Below, one piece after another: positions 1 to 8,930 of a stretch of 64,000 nt of DNA. A model generated the notes under the pieces. It was not told the origin of the DNA. It was given only the letters and a program-made list of their open reading frames with translations, and searched no databases. Position 1 is the first letter of the stretch. Every line of letters starts with the position of its first letter. This DNA comes from Cellulomonas sp. NTE-D12 (GTDB lineage: Bacteria; Actinomycetota; Actinomycetes; Actinomycetales; Cellulomonadaceae). A program made the position numbers and the translations under genes. Where the stretch lies: positions 3,100,001-3,164,000 of the forward strand of contig NZ_AP026442.1 in assembly GCF_027923705.1 (NCBI RefSeq), in the 5' to 3' direction.

Positions 1-545
1 GCCGCCGAGATCGTCTGCGCCAGCCGGAACCGGCGCAGCGTGCGCGCCGGGGGACGCCGCCGGACCGCCCACAGCACGCCGACCATCACCGCGAAGCCGA
101 GCACGAAGCCCAGCACAGGCGACACGATCATCGGCAGCACGACCTTGTTCTCGATCGCCTTGCCGTAGACGCCGAACCCGGCCGCGAGCCCGGCGCCGAC
201 GAGCCCGCCGATGATCGAGTGCGTCGACGACGACGGCAGCCCCAGCCACCACGTGATGAGGTTCCAGGCGATCGCCCCGATCAGGGCGCACACCACCACC
301 ACCAGCGCGTCGTGCGAGGACGCGTCCTTCAGGTCGACGATCGACTTGGCGATCGTCTCCGCGACGCCGGTGCCCAGCAGGGCGCCCGCGAAGTTCATCA
401 CCGCCGCCATGATCAGCGCGACGCGCGGCGTCAGCGCCCGGGTGGACACCGACGTGGCGATCGCGTTCGCTGCGTCGTGGAAGCCGTTGGTGAAGTCGAA
501 CCCCAGGGCGAACGCGACGACGACGACGACGAGCACGGCCTCCAC
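1..545 (-). CDS. pit: Inorganic phosphate transporter, PiT family (3' end outside window)
   Basis: The protein starts at a GTG (545) six bases after the stop of the DUF47 gene, and about 181 codons lie inside the window. Near the N-terminus it reads GFDFTNGFHDAANAIATSV, the PiT signature, where the conserved Asn and Asp residues belong to the phosphate/cation transport path. Hydrophobic segments follow. PiT proteins take up phosphate (or metal-phosphate) across the cytoplasmic membrane using the proton or sodium gradient. Co-transcription with the upstream DUF47 gene is the usual arrangement and supports the call. The C-terminal half, with the second signature repeat, is not visible. Confidence 0.93.
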   Translation of the reverse strand, partial: MEAVLVVVVVAFALGFDFTNGFHDAANAIATSVSTRALTPRVALIMAAVMNFAGALLGTGVAETIAKSIVDLKDASSHDALVVVVCALIGAIAWNLITWWLGLPSSSTHSIIGGLVGAGLAAGFGVYGKAIENKVVLPMIVSPVLGFVLGFAVMVGVLWAVRRRPPARTLRRFRLAQTISA

Positions 546-551
546 GGCGGC

Positions 552-1172
552 TCAGGACTCCTTGACGGCGATGGTCTCGATGGTGTTCGCCACCCGCTCG
601 AACGCGTCGGCCGCGTCCTCGAGCTTCTCCACGATCTCCTTGAGCTTCATCAGCAGGATCGGGTCGGAGATCTCCTCGAACATCTGCGCCAGCAGCTTGC
701 GGTGCGCCTTGTCCGCCTGGTTCTCCAGCCGGTTGATCTCCACGACGTACTCCGACAGGGAGCTCATGGACCGCAGCCGCGGCATCGCCTCGGCGGTGAG
801 CTCGGCGGCGCGCTGCAGCGCCTGCACCTGGTCGGCCACGCGGGGCGGCAGGCCCTCGATCTTGTAGAGGACGACGAGGTCGGCGGCCTCCTCCATGAAG
901 TCCATGCAGTCGTCCAGGCCGGAGGCGAGCGTGTAGATGTCGTCCCGGTCGAACGGCGTGATGAACGTGAGGTTCAGCTGCCGCATGATCGTGTGCGTCG
1001 CCTCGTCTGCCTGGTGCTCCGCCTCGGCGAAGCGCTTGCCGATCTCCTTGCGGGTGGCGCGATCGGCGCCGAGCATCTCGCCCAGCAGGTTCGCACCCGT
1101 CACCAGGTGCTGGGCCTGGGCGGCGAAGAGGTCGTAGTACGAGTTCTCGCGCGGTGTCAGGCGCAGGCGCAC
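552..1172 (-). CDS. DUF47 / PhoU-like phosphate transport accessory protein
   Basis: This 206-residue, all-helical soluble protein starts MRLRLTPREN and carries the family pattern of a long antiparallel bundle with a PFDRDDI element around residue 72 and a conserved C-terminal region with LLMKLKEIVEKLEDAADAF. DUF47 proteins resemble PhoU and are nearly always encoded beside a PiT transporter, as here with only six bases between stop and start. It is presumed to modulate or partner the transporter; no enzymatic motif is seen. The roughly 290 bases upstream hold no gene; a weak TAGGCT -10-like element lies near 1228 on the minus strand. Confidence 0.92.
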   Translation of the reverse strand: MRLRLTPRENSYYDLFAAQAQHLVTGANLLGEMLGADRATRKEIGKRFAEAEHQADEATHTIMRQLNLTFITPFDRDDIYTLASGLDDCMDFMEEAADLVVLYKIEGLPPRVADQVQALQRAAELTAEAMPRLRSMSSLSEYVVEINRLENQADKAHRKLLAQMFEEISDPILLMKLKEIVEKLEDAADAFERVANTIETIAVKES

Positions 1173-1465
1173 GGCAGGCTCCGGTCGAGGAATGGGGTGC
1201 CCGGGCGAGCCGCTCGGACGTCCGACAGCCTAACGGCACCCGACCGGGACATGGACGCCGGGTGTCTGGTACGTGCAGGTGATGTGCGCGGGCGAGCGGC
1301 CGTGGGCGCGGCAGGTTGGCCTGCCGGAGGAGTGGGTGCGTCGGGCCGCAGAGCGCCTCTCGGCGCGTGGCCGCTCGAAGCGGCGAAAAGTGGAGCCCGG
1401 GGCTACCGCGACCCGACGCCCGTCCATCTTAGGCACGCGTCCGGACGGGTCGCCGGGCCGGCCCG

Positions 1466-2140
1466 TCAGTCGAGCGTGCCGGCCCGCCAGGAGCGCGCGT
1501 CGTCGGCCAGCTCGTCGGCCGTCCGGAGCAGGGCGGACGCGCCGTGCGTCTGCCGCGCGGCCGCATCCGGGTCGGCCTGGTCCAGGTGGTCGGCGTCGAG
1601 GGCGGCGCCCGCGGCGAGCACCCGGCAGAACGCCGCCGCCCGCTCCAGCGCCACCGCGAGGTCGCCGGAGTACACGCCGCCGAGCACCTCGTCGGCCGCG
1701 CGCCGCACGTCCTGCGGCCCCGGCGGCGTGACCACGCCGGCCACCGCGTCCTGCACCGGCGCCACCGCCATGCCCTGCCGGTACCGGTCGGCCACCGTCC
1801 CGGGGTCCCGGCGCACCCACTCGCGCAGCACGTAGAGCCGCCACAGCGCCCCCGGCAGCGTCCCCGCCGGGCTGTGCGACCACAGGTCGGCCACCACGTC
1901 GAGGCCCTCGGTCTCCACCAGGGCGGTCAGCCGGGCCAGCACCTGCGGGTCCTCGCTGGCGCGGCCGCGGTGCACCAGCAGCTGCGCCGTGGTGTGGGCC
2001 ACCTCCTCGCGCAGGCGCTCGTCCGACGGGTCGGCCAGCCCGTCGGTGGAGGCGGGGTCGACCAGCACCGGCCGGTGGTGGCGGGGGGCACCGGGGCCGG
2101 TCGGTCCGTTGCGGTTGTCGTCGGGCACGGCGCCGATCAT
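1466..2140 (-). CDS. Conserved actinobacterial protein of unknown function
   Basis: The 224-residue acidic soluble protein has no signal peptide, membrane segment or recognised catalytic motif. From memory it matches a family common in Actinobacteria, with a central GTLPGALWRLYVLREW block (about residues 93-108) and an ALERAAAFCRVLAAG block near 163. Members are often labelled DNA-directed RNA polymerase subunit beta in databases without any visible basis, and I see no polymerase feature here. It stands alone, divergent from the sugar porter at 2265. A role is not assigned. Confidence 0.75.
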   Translation of the reverse strand: MIGAVPDDNRNGPTGPGAPRHHRPVLVDPASTDGLADPSDERLREEVAHTTAQLLVHRGRASEDPQVLARLTALVETEGLDVVADLWSHSPAGTLPGALWRLYVLREWVRRDPGTVADRYRQGMAVAPVQDAVAGVVTPPGPQDVRRAADEVLGGVYSGDLAVALERAAAFCRVLAAGAALDADHLDQADPDAAARQTHGASALLRTADELADDARSWRAGTLD

Positions 2141-2264
2141 CCCTCGCGCAGAGCCGCCCTGCCCGCGCCGGTCGTCGTCGCCCGACGCACCGGCTCGGCG
2201 TGCGCATGCGCAGATGCGGACGGAGGGTGAAGGTCACAACGCCACGACCGCAGGGGGTCCCCAC

Positions 2265-3731
2265 ATGTCCAGCCCGAGCGACCGCCCACGTCCTGCCCAC
2301 CACAAGGCCGCCATCGGGCTGGCCGTCGCGGCGGCGATCGGCGGCTTCCTGTTCGGGTTCGACAGCTCGGTGATCAACGGCGCCGTGCAGTCCGTCACCG
2401 CGCACTTCCACCTCGGCGGGGTGGTGACCGGCCTGGTCGTGGCCGTGGCGCTGCTCGGTTCGGCGCTCGGCGCGTGGCTCGGTGGGCGGCTGTCCGACCA
2501 CTGGGGCCGTACCCGCGTGATGTTGCTGGGCGCGGTGCTGTTCTTCGCCTCCTCGATCCTGTCGGGGCTGGCCGTCACCCCCTGGGACCTGGCGCTGTGG
2601 CGGGTGCTGGCCGGTGTCGGCATCGGCATCGCGTCGGTGATCGCCCCGGCGTACATCGCCGAGATCTCCCCCGCTGGAGTGCGCGGCCGGCTCGGCTCGC
2701 TGCAGCAGCTCGCCATCACGCTCGGCATCTTCGCCGCGCTGCTGTCCGACCAGCTGCTCGCGACGTCCGCCGGCGGCGCCTCGCACGACCTGTGGCTCGG
2801 GTTCCCCGCCTGGCGCTGGATGTTCGGCGTCTGCGCGATCCCGGCGGCCGTGTACGGCTTCCTCGCGCTGCGGCTGCCGGAGTCGCCGCGCTACCTGGTG
2901 GCGCAGGGCCGGCACGACGAGGCGCGCGAGGTGCTCGCCAGCGTGCTCGGTCCGGACGAGGACGCCGGGCGCCGGGTGGACCTGATCCGGGAGACGATCC
3001 GGGCGGACCGGAAGGCCGAGCAGCGGGTCACCCTGCGCGGGCCGGTGCTGGGCCTGCTCGGCGTGGTGTGGGTGGGCATCCTGCTGTCGGTCTTCCAGCA
3101 GTTCGTCGGGATCAACGTGATCTTCTACTACTCGACGACGCTGTGGCAGGCCGTCGGGTTCGGCGAGCAGCAGTCGTTCCTGTTCTCGACGCTGACCAGC
3201 GTGACCAACGTGCTGGTCACCCTGATCGCCATCGCGCTGGTGGACAGGCTCGGCCGGCGTCCCCTGCTGCTGGTCGGGTCCGCCGGCATGGCGGCGATGC
3301 TCGGCCTGATGGCCCTGGCGTTCGCCCACTCCGGCGGCAGCGCGCAGCACGTCACGCTGTCCCACGGCTGGGGCGTGACGGCGCTGGTGGCCGCGAACGC
3401 CTTCGTCGTCTTCTTCGGCGCGACGTGGGGCCCGCTGGTGTGGGTGCTGCTCGGCGAGATGTTCCCCAACCGCATCCGTGCGGCGGCCCTCGGCGTGGCC
3501 GCCTCGGCGCAGTGGCTGGCCAACTTCGCCATCACGGTCAGCTTCCCGCAGCTGCTGGCGCAGTTCGGGCCCAGCGTGCCGTACGTGCTGTACGCGGTGT
3601 TCGCGGCTGTGTCGTTCGTGTTCGTGCTGGTGCGCGTCCCGGAGACGAAGGGCGTCCAGCTGGAGGACATGGAGTCGCTGCACACGTCGCGGCAGGAGTC
3701 GCGCGCGCACAGCGCGGCAGCCCGGGCGTAG
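2265..3731 (+). CDS. MFS sugar porter (XylE/GlcP-like)
   Basis: The 488-residue protein has about twelve hydrophobic segments and the sugar porter signatures: GFLFGFD (27-33), the loop motif GGRLSDHWGRTR (73-84), PESPRYL (205-211) at the end of the first six helices, FQQFVGINVIFYYS in helix 7 and a PETKG motif near the C-terminus. These define the family that imports hexoses or pentoses by proton symport. The exact sugar cannot be read from the sequence. The ATG at 2265 is preceded by AGGGGG at good spacing. Longer in-frame extension back to 1989 overlaps the divergent gene and is not used. Confidence 0.93.
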   Translation: MSSPSDRPRPAHHKAAIGLAVAAAIGGFLFGFDSSVINGAVQSVTAHFHLGGVVTGLVVAVALLGSALGAWLGGRLSDHWGRTRVMLLGAVLFFASSILSGLAVTPWDLALWRVLAGVGIGIASVIAPAYIAEISPAGVRGRLGSLQQLAITLGIFAALLSDQLLATSAGGASHDLWLGFPAWRWMFGVCAIPAAVYGFLALRLPESPRYLVAQGRHDEAREVLASVLGPDEDAGRRVDLIRETIRADRKAEQRVTLRGPVLGLLGVVWVGILLSVFQQFVGINVIFYYSTTLWQAVGFGEQQSFLFSTLTSVTNVLVTLIAIALVDRLGRRPLLLVGSAGMAAMLGLMALAFAHSGGSAQHVTLSHGWGVTALVAANAFVVFFGATWGPLVWVLLGEMFPNRIRAAALGVAASAQWLANFAITVSFPQLLAQFGPSVPYVLYAVFAAVSFVFVLVRVPETKGVQLEDMESLHTSRQESRAHSAAARA

Positions 3732-3758
3732 GGCAGCCGCAGCGGGCGGTCGGGGCGG

Positions 3759-4532
3759 TCAGCCCATCCAGGTGGTGCGCCGGCGGGCGACCTTGGCCAG
3801 CGCGGCGACCCGCGCCTCGTCCAGCACCGGCTCCATCCGCCGGAAGACGGCGGGCACGTCGCTGCGCGGCACGGCGAGCGGGTCGCTGGGGCTGGTGGCG
3901 GCGACGTCCAGGTCCAGCTCGCCCTGCAGCACCAGCACGCCGCGCACGTGGATCTGCGCGCAGCCGGCCGCCATCAGCCGGTCCTGCGTGCGGGCTGCCT
4001 CGAGCCGGCAGTCGCGCAGGTAGGCGACAGGCTGACCGGACACGGTCACCGTGCGGCCGCGCGCGCGGACGCGCTCGCCGGGGTGCCGGCGCTCGGTGAC
4101 GGTGAACAGGCCGCCGGGGCCGATCAGCAGGTGCTCGACGAGGCTGCCCTGGCGGCCCAGCGGCACGTCGTGCACCGTCTCCCAGCCCTCCTCGGCCAGG
4201 CGGTCCAGACGCTGCGCGACGGAGCTGCCGCGCTGCGCGGCCGAACCGGTGGCGAGCACGCTCTTGCCGAGCCACTCCTCGATCGCGGCGTCCAGCCGGC
4301 GCAGGTCCTCCTGCGCACGGACGCTGGTCGCGGGGAGCACCAGCTCGGTGACGTCGGCCCGCAGGAACTCCTGGGCGGCCCGGCGCAGCTCGTTCTCCAT
4401 GCCCGGGTCCGCGGCGACGACCTCGCCGGACTGCAGGTCGACCGAGCCGACCGGACGGCCGCTGTCCTGGGTGACGTACAGACGGTCCGCGCCGTAGCGG
4501 CGCCAGCGGCGCACGGTCAGCAGATCATCCAC
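3759..4532 (-). CDS. NERD-like (nuclease-related domain) protein
   Basis: The 257-residue soluble protein has a middle segment, LLIGPGGLFTVTERRHPGER (about residues 136-155), followed by VSGQPVAYLRDC, that resembles the core of NERD domains, where a LLIGPxGVFxIDxK pattern carries the restriction-endonuclease-like fold. Here the usual acidic and lysine positions are altered (TVTERR), so nuclease activity is uncertain. The N-terminal 100 residues show no family I recognise. It converges on the sugar porter, with only 27 bases between the stops, and is otherwise alone. Confidence 0.6.
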   Translation of the reverse strand: MDDLLTVRRWRRYGADRLYVTQDSGRPVGSVDLQSGEVVAADPGMENELRRAAQEFLRADVTELVLPATSVRAQEDLRRLDAAIEEWLGKSVLATGSAAQRGSSVAQRLDRLAEEGWETVHDVPLGRQGSLVEHLLIGPGGLFTVTERRHPGERVRARGRTVTVSGQPVAYLRDCRLEAARTQDRLMAAGCAQIHVRGVLVLQGELDLDVAATSPSDPLAVPRSDVPAVFRRMEPVLDEARVAALAKVARRRTTWMG

Positions 4533-4588
4533 GACCTGATTATCGGCATCACGCAGCCTGTGCGTGAGGTGGGAGGACCGGCGCGTCC

Positions 4589-4622
4589 GGCACCGGATGT
4601 GCTGTTCCGCACACCCGGTGCC
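4589..4622 (-). terminator. Hairpin terminator downstream of msrB
   Basis: A 14-base stem (4589-4602 with 4609-4622, one mismatch) closes a six-base loop just after the msrB stop. There is no U-tract, as is usual in this genome. Confidence 0.6.
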
Positions 4623-4637
4623 GCCTCACCCGGGACC

Positions 4638-5042
4638 TCAGCCCTGCGTGGGCTCGAACGTCAGGCTGACCGAGTTCATGCAGTAGCGGTCACCCGTCGG
4701 CGTCTGGGGCGCGTCGTCGAACACGTGGCCCAGGTGCGAGCCGCACCGCGCGCACCGCACCTCGGTCCGCACCATCCCGAGGGTCCGGTCCGTCAGCAGC
4801 TCCACGCGGTCACCGGCGAGCGGTGAGAAGAAGCTCGGCCAGCCGCAGTGCGAGTCGAACTTGGTGTCGGAGCGGAACAGCTCCGCACCGCACGCCCGGC
4901 ACCGGTACACACCCTCGCGGTGCTCGTCGAGCAGGGCGCCGGTCCACGGCCGCTCGGTCGCGGCCTGCCGCAGCACGGCGAACTCCTGGGGCTCCAGCTC
5001 CAGCCGCCACTCCTGCTCGCTCTTGTCCACCTGGTAGGTCAT
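4638..5042 (-). CDS. msrB: Peptide-methionine (R)-S-oxide reductase MsrB
   Basis: This 134-residue cytosolic enzyme reduces methionine-R-sulfoxide in damaged proteins. Both zinc CxxC pairs are visible (C48/C51 and C97/C100), with the catalytic cysteine at C121 in RYCMNS (RYCINS in most family members) and the WPSFF segment near 68-72. C66 could act as resolving cysteine. I chose the ATG at 5042 rather than the adjacent GTG at 5045, because AAGGAGG lies four bases before the ATG but only one before the GTG. It stands alone between the NERD-like gene and the divergent GGDEF-EAL gene. Confidence 0.95.
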   Translation of the reverse strand: MTYQVDKSEQEWRLELEPQEFAVLRQAATERPWTGALLDEHREGVYRCRACGAELFRSDTKFDSHCGWPSFFSPLAGDRVELLTDRTLGMVRTEVRCARCGSHLGHVFDDAPQTPTGDRYCMNSVSLTFEPTQG

Positions 5043-5194
5043 CACGCCTCCTTCGCGTCAGCCCGTGCAACACCCGGCCGCACCGTGGCGTTCCCCGCCG
5101 CGGGTGTCCGCGGTTATCGCCCGGTGGCGGGACCACGCCATACCCTGTCCACAGGTGCCCCGCCGGGCGCCCCCCGCCGTCCCGCGAGGTCCCC

Positions 5195-7267
5195 GTGCCA
5201 CGAGCAGCCCGACGACGCTCGAGCCTGACCCGATACTTCGTCGTGGTCAGCCTCGTCGCCACCACGCTGCTGGGCTGTGCCCTCGTGTGGGTGTCCTCGT
5301 CCGTGATGCGGCACCAGGCGGTGCGGCTCGGCACGGTGACGGCGTCGTCCGTCGGCTCGTACGCGGTCGCACCGCTCAACGCGGAGATGTTCCGCACCGG
5401 CATCCTCGACGACGGCCAGCGCGCCGCCGTCACCGCCGCGACCTCGGGGTTCAAGGACAAGCTGGTCGAGCTGCGGCTGTGGAGCATCGACGGCCGGCTG
5501 ATGTACTCGACCGCCCGCAACACCACCACCGGGCTGCCGGACAACACCCGGTTCGAGCGGATGCGGGCCTCCGGCGAGCCGGACGCGCAGATCGTCACCG
5601 ACGTGCGACGGGTGCCCGGGGGCTCGGCGCTCGCCTCGACCGAGCAGCCGGTGCTGGACGTGTACGTCCCCGTGCGCGCCGGTGACACCAGCGACCCGAC
5701 CACCAGCGTCGGCGTGCAGCCCAAGGACGCGATCATCGGCGCGGCCGAGGTGATGATCGACCAGACGGTGTCGCAGCAGTCGCTCGCCGACGCCGTGCGC
5801 ACCGTCACGTACGTCGTCGTCGGCGGTCTGGTGCTGCTGTGGCTGCTGCTGTTCCGCACCGTGCACTCGACGTCGAAGCGGCTGCACAACACCGCGCTGG
5901 AGAACGCCCGCCTGGCGCTGCTCGACTCGCTGACCGGCCTGCCCAACCGGCGGCTGCTGGCGGACCGGATGCGCCGCGGCATCCAGCAGGCCCGTGACGA
6001 GGGCACCCGCGTCGGCCTGGTGCTGCTGGACATCGACCGGTTCAAGGAGATCAACGACACCCTGGGCCACGACCGCGGCGACGAGCTGCTCGAGCTGGTG
6101 GCCGAGCGGCTGCGGCACTCCCTGCGCGACGAGGACGTGGTGGCCCGGCTGGGCGGCGACGAGTTCGCGATCCTGCTGCCGGACGTGCGGACGGTCGAGA
6201 ACGCGGCGCGCCTGGCCCACCGCGTCCGCGACGTGTTCGGCGCCCCGTTCCGGCTGGGCGGGATGGAGCTGCACGTCGAGACCTCGATCGGCGTCGCGTG
6301 CCTGCCCGACCACGCCGACGACGCCTCGTCCCTGATGCGGACCGCCGACGTGGCGATGTACGCCGCCAAGACGCACCGCACCGGCGTCGAGGTGTACGAC
6401 GCCGACGACGACCACTCGTCCCCCGCCCGGCTGATCCTGCTCGGCGACCTGCACCGGGCCCTCGAGCAGGCCGAGTCCGGGGCGTCCACCGAGCTCGAGA
6501 TGCACTACCAGCCGAAGATCGACCTGGCGTCCGGCCGGACGGTCGGCCTGGAGGCGCTGATCCGCTGGCGGCACCCGGAGCACGGGCTGCTGCTGCCGAG
6601 CTCGTTCATCCCGCTCGCCGAGCAGTCGGGGCTGATCCACGTGGTCACCCGGTTCGCCCTCGAGGAGTCGATCCGGCAGCTCGCGGCCTGGAACGGGCAG
6701 GGCTCCACCACGCCGGTCGCGGTCAACCTGTCGGCGCACGACGTCGCGACGGACCACGTCGTGGACCTGATCGAGACGCTGCTGCAGCGGTACCACGTGC
6801 CGGTCGGACAGCTCGAGGTGGAGATCACCGAGACGGCCCTCGTCTCCGACCGGTCCCGGGTGATCCCGGTGCTGCAGCGGCTGGCCGGGATGGGCGTCCG
6901 TGTGGCGATCGACGACTTCGGCATCGGCAACACGTCGATCTCCCAGCTGCGGGACCTGCCGGTGGACCAGCTGAAGATCGACCGCCTGTTCATCGCGGAC
7001 CTGCGGGACGACACCCGCGAGGGCTCGCAGGTGGTGGTGCAGGCGATGGTGGACCTGGCCCACTCCTTCGGCCTGCGGGTGGTCGCGGAGGGCGTCGAGG
7101 ACGAGTCGACGTCGACGATCCTCGCCCGCCTCGGTGTGGACGAGGCGCAGGGCTTCTTCTACGCCAGGCCCGCGGCGCCGACCGAGCTGCCCGTGCAGGT
7201 GCGGCTGCCGGGCCAGCGCGTCCGGAGCGGCCGGGGCCGACGACCCGCCGCCTCCCGGCCTGCCTGA
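5195..7267 (+). CDS. Membrane GGDEF-EAL cyclic-di-GMP enzyme
   Basis: The 690-residue protein has a TM helix at about 13-35, an extracytoplasmic sensory region (about 36-203), a second TM at about 204-225, then GGDEF and EAL domains. The cyclase motif is intact (GGDEF, 320-324) after DSLTGLPNR. The phosphodiesterase motif is intact too: EAL (453-455), EVEITET, DDFGIGNTS and VAEGVE are all present. Both activities are therefore possible. It likely senses an external signal and sets c-di-GMP, which commonly controls motility and matrix. The GTG at 5195 follows GAGGT by five bases and sits just before the first TM. Confidence 0.93.
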   Translation: MPRAARRRSSLTRYFVVVSLVATTLLGCALVWVSSSVMRHQAVRLGTVTASSVGSYAVAPLNAEMFRTGILDDGQRAAVTAATSGFKDKLVELRLWSIDGRLMYSTARNTTTGLPDNTRFERMRASGEPDAQIVTDVRRVPGGSALASTEQPVLDVYVPVRAGDTSDPTTSVGVQPKDAIIGAAEVMIDQTVSQQSLADAVRTVTYVVVGGLVLLWLLLFRTVHSTSKRLHNTALENARLALLDSLTGLPNRRLLADRMRRGIQQARDEGTRVGLVLLDIDRFKEINDTLGHDRGDELLELVAERLRHSLRDEDVVARLGGDEFAILLPDVRTVENAARLAHRVRDVFGAPFRLGGMELHVETSIGVACLPDHADDASSLMRTADVAMYAAKTHRTGVEVYDADDDHSSPARLILLGDLHRALEQAESGASTELEMHYQPKIDLASGRTVGLEALIRWRHPEHGLLLPSSFIPLAEQSGLIHVVTRFALEESIRQLAAWNGQGSTTPVAVNLSAHDVATDHVVDLIETLLQRYHVPVGQLEVEITETALVSDRSRVIPVLQRLAGMGVRVAIDDFGIGNTSISQLRDLPVDQLKIDRLFIADLRDDTREGSQVVVQAMVDLAHSFGLRVVAEGVEDESTSTILARLGVDEAQGFFYARPAAPTELPVQVRLPGQRVRSGRGRRPAASRPA

Positions 7268-7443
7268 CCCCGCCACGCGGACGCCGCGGCCCGGTCGACT
7301 GCCTCGGCCGTCCGGCCGGTAGGCCGCGCCGTGCCGGTGGTCGATCTGCGACGGTTATGACCCTTTTGACCGGTGCCGGAGCGCCGTCGACCGCCCGATA
7401 GAGTGAAACCCCGGCCGAAGTACTCAAGAACCGCGCAGCGCGG

Positions 7444-7459
7444 GTCGATAGGGATCGAC
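7444..7459. promoter_or_regulatory. Perfect palindrome upstream of the SipW-type locus
   Basis: GTCGAT-N4-ATCGAC lies 50 bases before the start at 7510, within the 242-base gap after the GGDEF-EAL gene. It has the inverted-repeat-with-four-base-spacer layout of many dimeric regulator sites. No convincing -35/-10 pair is visible in the gap. Confidence 0.35.
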
Positions 7460-7509
7460 GACCGGACGTGTCGCACGTCGATGCCCGCCTTCGAGGAGAC
7501 CCGCTCGCG

Positions 7510-8202
7510 ATGGACGAACTGCTCCAGGAGATGATCGACCCCGAGCCGCCGCGCCGTGACGGTGCGCGCCGGTGGCGGCTCTGGACGACCATCGGGGTCT
7601 TCACCCTGGTCGGCGTCGGGGTCACGTCGCTCACCACGAGCGCGGTGTTCACGGACACGGACTCCGTCGCGGGCGACCTGCTCTCCGGGACCGTCGTCGT
7701 CACCCTGGACCCGACGGACCCCACCTCGACGCTGGCGCTCAACGCCGGCAACGTGGCGCCCGGCGACGTCGTCAACGCACCGCTCGTCGTGACGAACTCC
7801 GGCTCGCTGGCCCTGCGGTACGCCGTCTCCTACTGGTCCGAGAACACGACGCAGAACCCGCCGACCGGGGCCGGTGACCTGCGCAACATGCTGTCGCTGT
7901 CGATCCTGCCCCTGGGCGCCAACGCCAGCTGTGCCGCGGTGCCGGCGAGCACGACGCCGCTGGGCTCCGTGGCCACCCTCGGCACCGTCGCGATCAGCGA
8001 CGCCACAGCGGCGAAGATCGTCGGCGACCCCGCCACCGGTGCGCAGACCGGCGACCGGGACCTGTCGGCCGGTACGCAGGGCGGGAACAGCGAGACGCTC
8101 TGCGTCCGCCTGACCTTCGACAAGAGCGCCACCAACATCTACCAGGCGACCAGCGCCAAGCTGCACCTTCGGATCGACTCCGAGCAGACCGTCAACAACT
8201 GA
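7510..8202 (+). CDS. CalY/TasA-like exported protein, SipW-type substrate
   Basis: The 230-residue protein has a short basic N-terminus (RRDGARRW), one hydrophobic segment (about 20-45) ending in TSLTTSAVFTDTDSVAGD, and a Ser/Thr-rich beta-type ectodomain with repeated LxxGNVAPGD-like strands. The signal shape (AxFxDxxxxxGxxxxGT) is that of camelysin/TasA proteins, which are cut by a SipW-type signal peptidase and build extracellular fibres or matrix. The next gene is such a peptidase. Two cysteines could form a disulfide. The ATG at 7510 follows GAGGAG by 11 bases; a GTG at 7468 would add 14 residues and is less likely. Confidence 0.8.
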   Translation: MDELLQEMIDPEPPRRDGARRWRLWTTIGVFTLVGVGVTSLTTSAVFTDTDSVAGDLLSGTVVVTLDPTDPTSTLALNAGNVAPGDVVNAPLVVTNSGSLALRYAVSYWSENTTQNPPTGAGDLRNMLSLSILPLGANASCAAVPASTTPLGSVATLGTVAISDATAAKIVGDPATGAQTGDRDLSAGTQGGNSETLCVRLTFDKSATNIYQATSAKLHLRIDSEQTVNN

Positions 8203-8207
8203 TCTGG

Positions 8208-8930
8208 ATGACGCAGCTCACCGGCGCGGAGGAGTCGGCGTTCGTCGATCGACGAGTGCCCACCCCTGTTGCGATCCGGCGGCGGCGGCGGTCCCACCGA
8301 CCGCGCTGGCGGGTGGCGGTCTCGGCGGTCCTGTGGACGGTGGTGGTGCTCGGCACGGTGGCGTACGCGACCACCCTGGCGGTGCCGCTGTCGTTCCAGC
8401 TGCAGGGTCAGCGACTGCTCATCGTCACCTCGGGCTCCATGGCGCCGACGTTCGTGGCCGGTGACGTCGTGGTGCTCAAGGCGATCACCGACGAGTCGCA
8501 GCTCAAGGTCGACCAGGTGGTGACGTTCCGACCGGTGGGCAGCCAGACGCTGGTGACCCACCGGATCGTCGAGCTGCACAAGCTGCCGGCGATGACGCAG
8601 ACGGCGGGTGGTCGAGCGGTCCCCCGGTTGGACTCCAACGGCAACCCGATCCTGCAGCCCTACATCATCACGCAGGGCGATGCGAACAAGAGCCCTGACC
8701 CCGACGCGACTCCCGTCAGCCGCGTACGAGGCGTGGTGCTGGGCTGGCACCACGGGTGGGGCCGGGTGCTGCTCTGGGCCGGGTCGCCGCAGGGACGTGC
8801 GACCATGCTGGTGCCGCCGCTCGTGGCGCTCGGCGTGCTCGAGCTGCTCAGCATCCTCGAGGCCAGGGGTCACGACGGGCACCGCCGTTCCCGAGCGAGA
8901 GGGCCGCACGATGAGCTCCTCCTCGACTGA
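8208..8930 (+). CDS. sipW: SipW-type signal peptidase I
   Basis: This 240-residue membrane enzyme has a TM at about 36-58, the catalytic serine S77 in SGSMAP and H118 in THRIV at the place where ordinary bacterial signal peptidases have the general-base lysine. A Ser-His arrangement is typical of SipW and of archaeal and ER signal peptidases. A second TM follows (about 204-220). It lies five bases after the CalY/TasA-like gene and overlaps the next small exported protein by 20 bases, so the three form one operon, with the flanking exported proteins as likely substrates. Confidence 0.9.
   Translation: MTQLTGAEESAFVDRRVPTPVAIRRRRRSHRPRWRVAVSAVLWTVVVLGTVAYATTLAVPLSFQLQGQRLLIVTSGSMAPTFVAGDVVVLKAITDESQLKVDQVVTFRPVGSQTLVTHRIVELHKLPAMTQTAGGRAVPRLDSNGNPILQPYIITQGDANKSPDPDATPVSRVRGVVLGWHHGWGRVLLWAGSPQGRATMLVPPLVALGVLELLSILEARGHDGHRRSRARGPHDELLLD

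Noticed and set aside
219..1835. Long plus-strand open frame over the DUF47 gene
   Set aside because: It is Arg/Asp/His-rich nonsense opposite clear DUF47 and PiT coding; typical shadow frame of GC-rich DNA.
5114..7276. 720-codon minus-strand frame
   Set aside because: It mirrors the GGDEF-EAL gene, whose motifs are all intact; composition is repeat-like Arg/Gln/Val.
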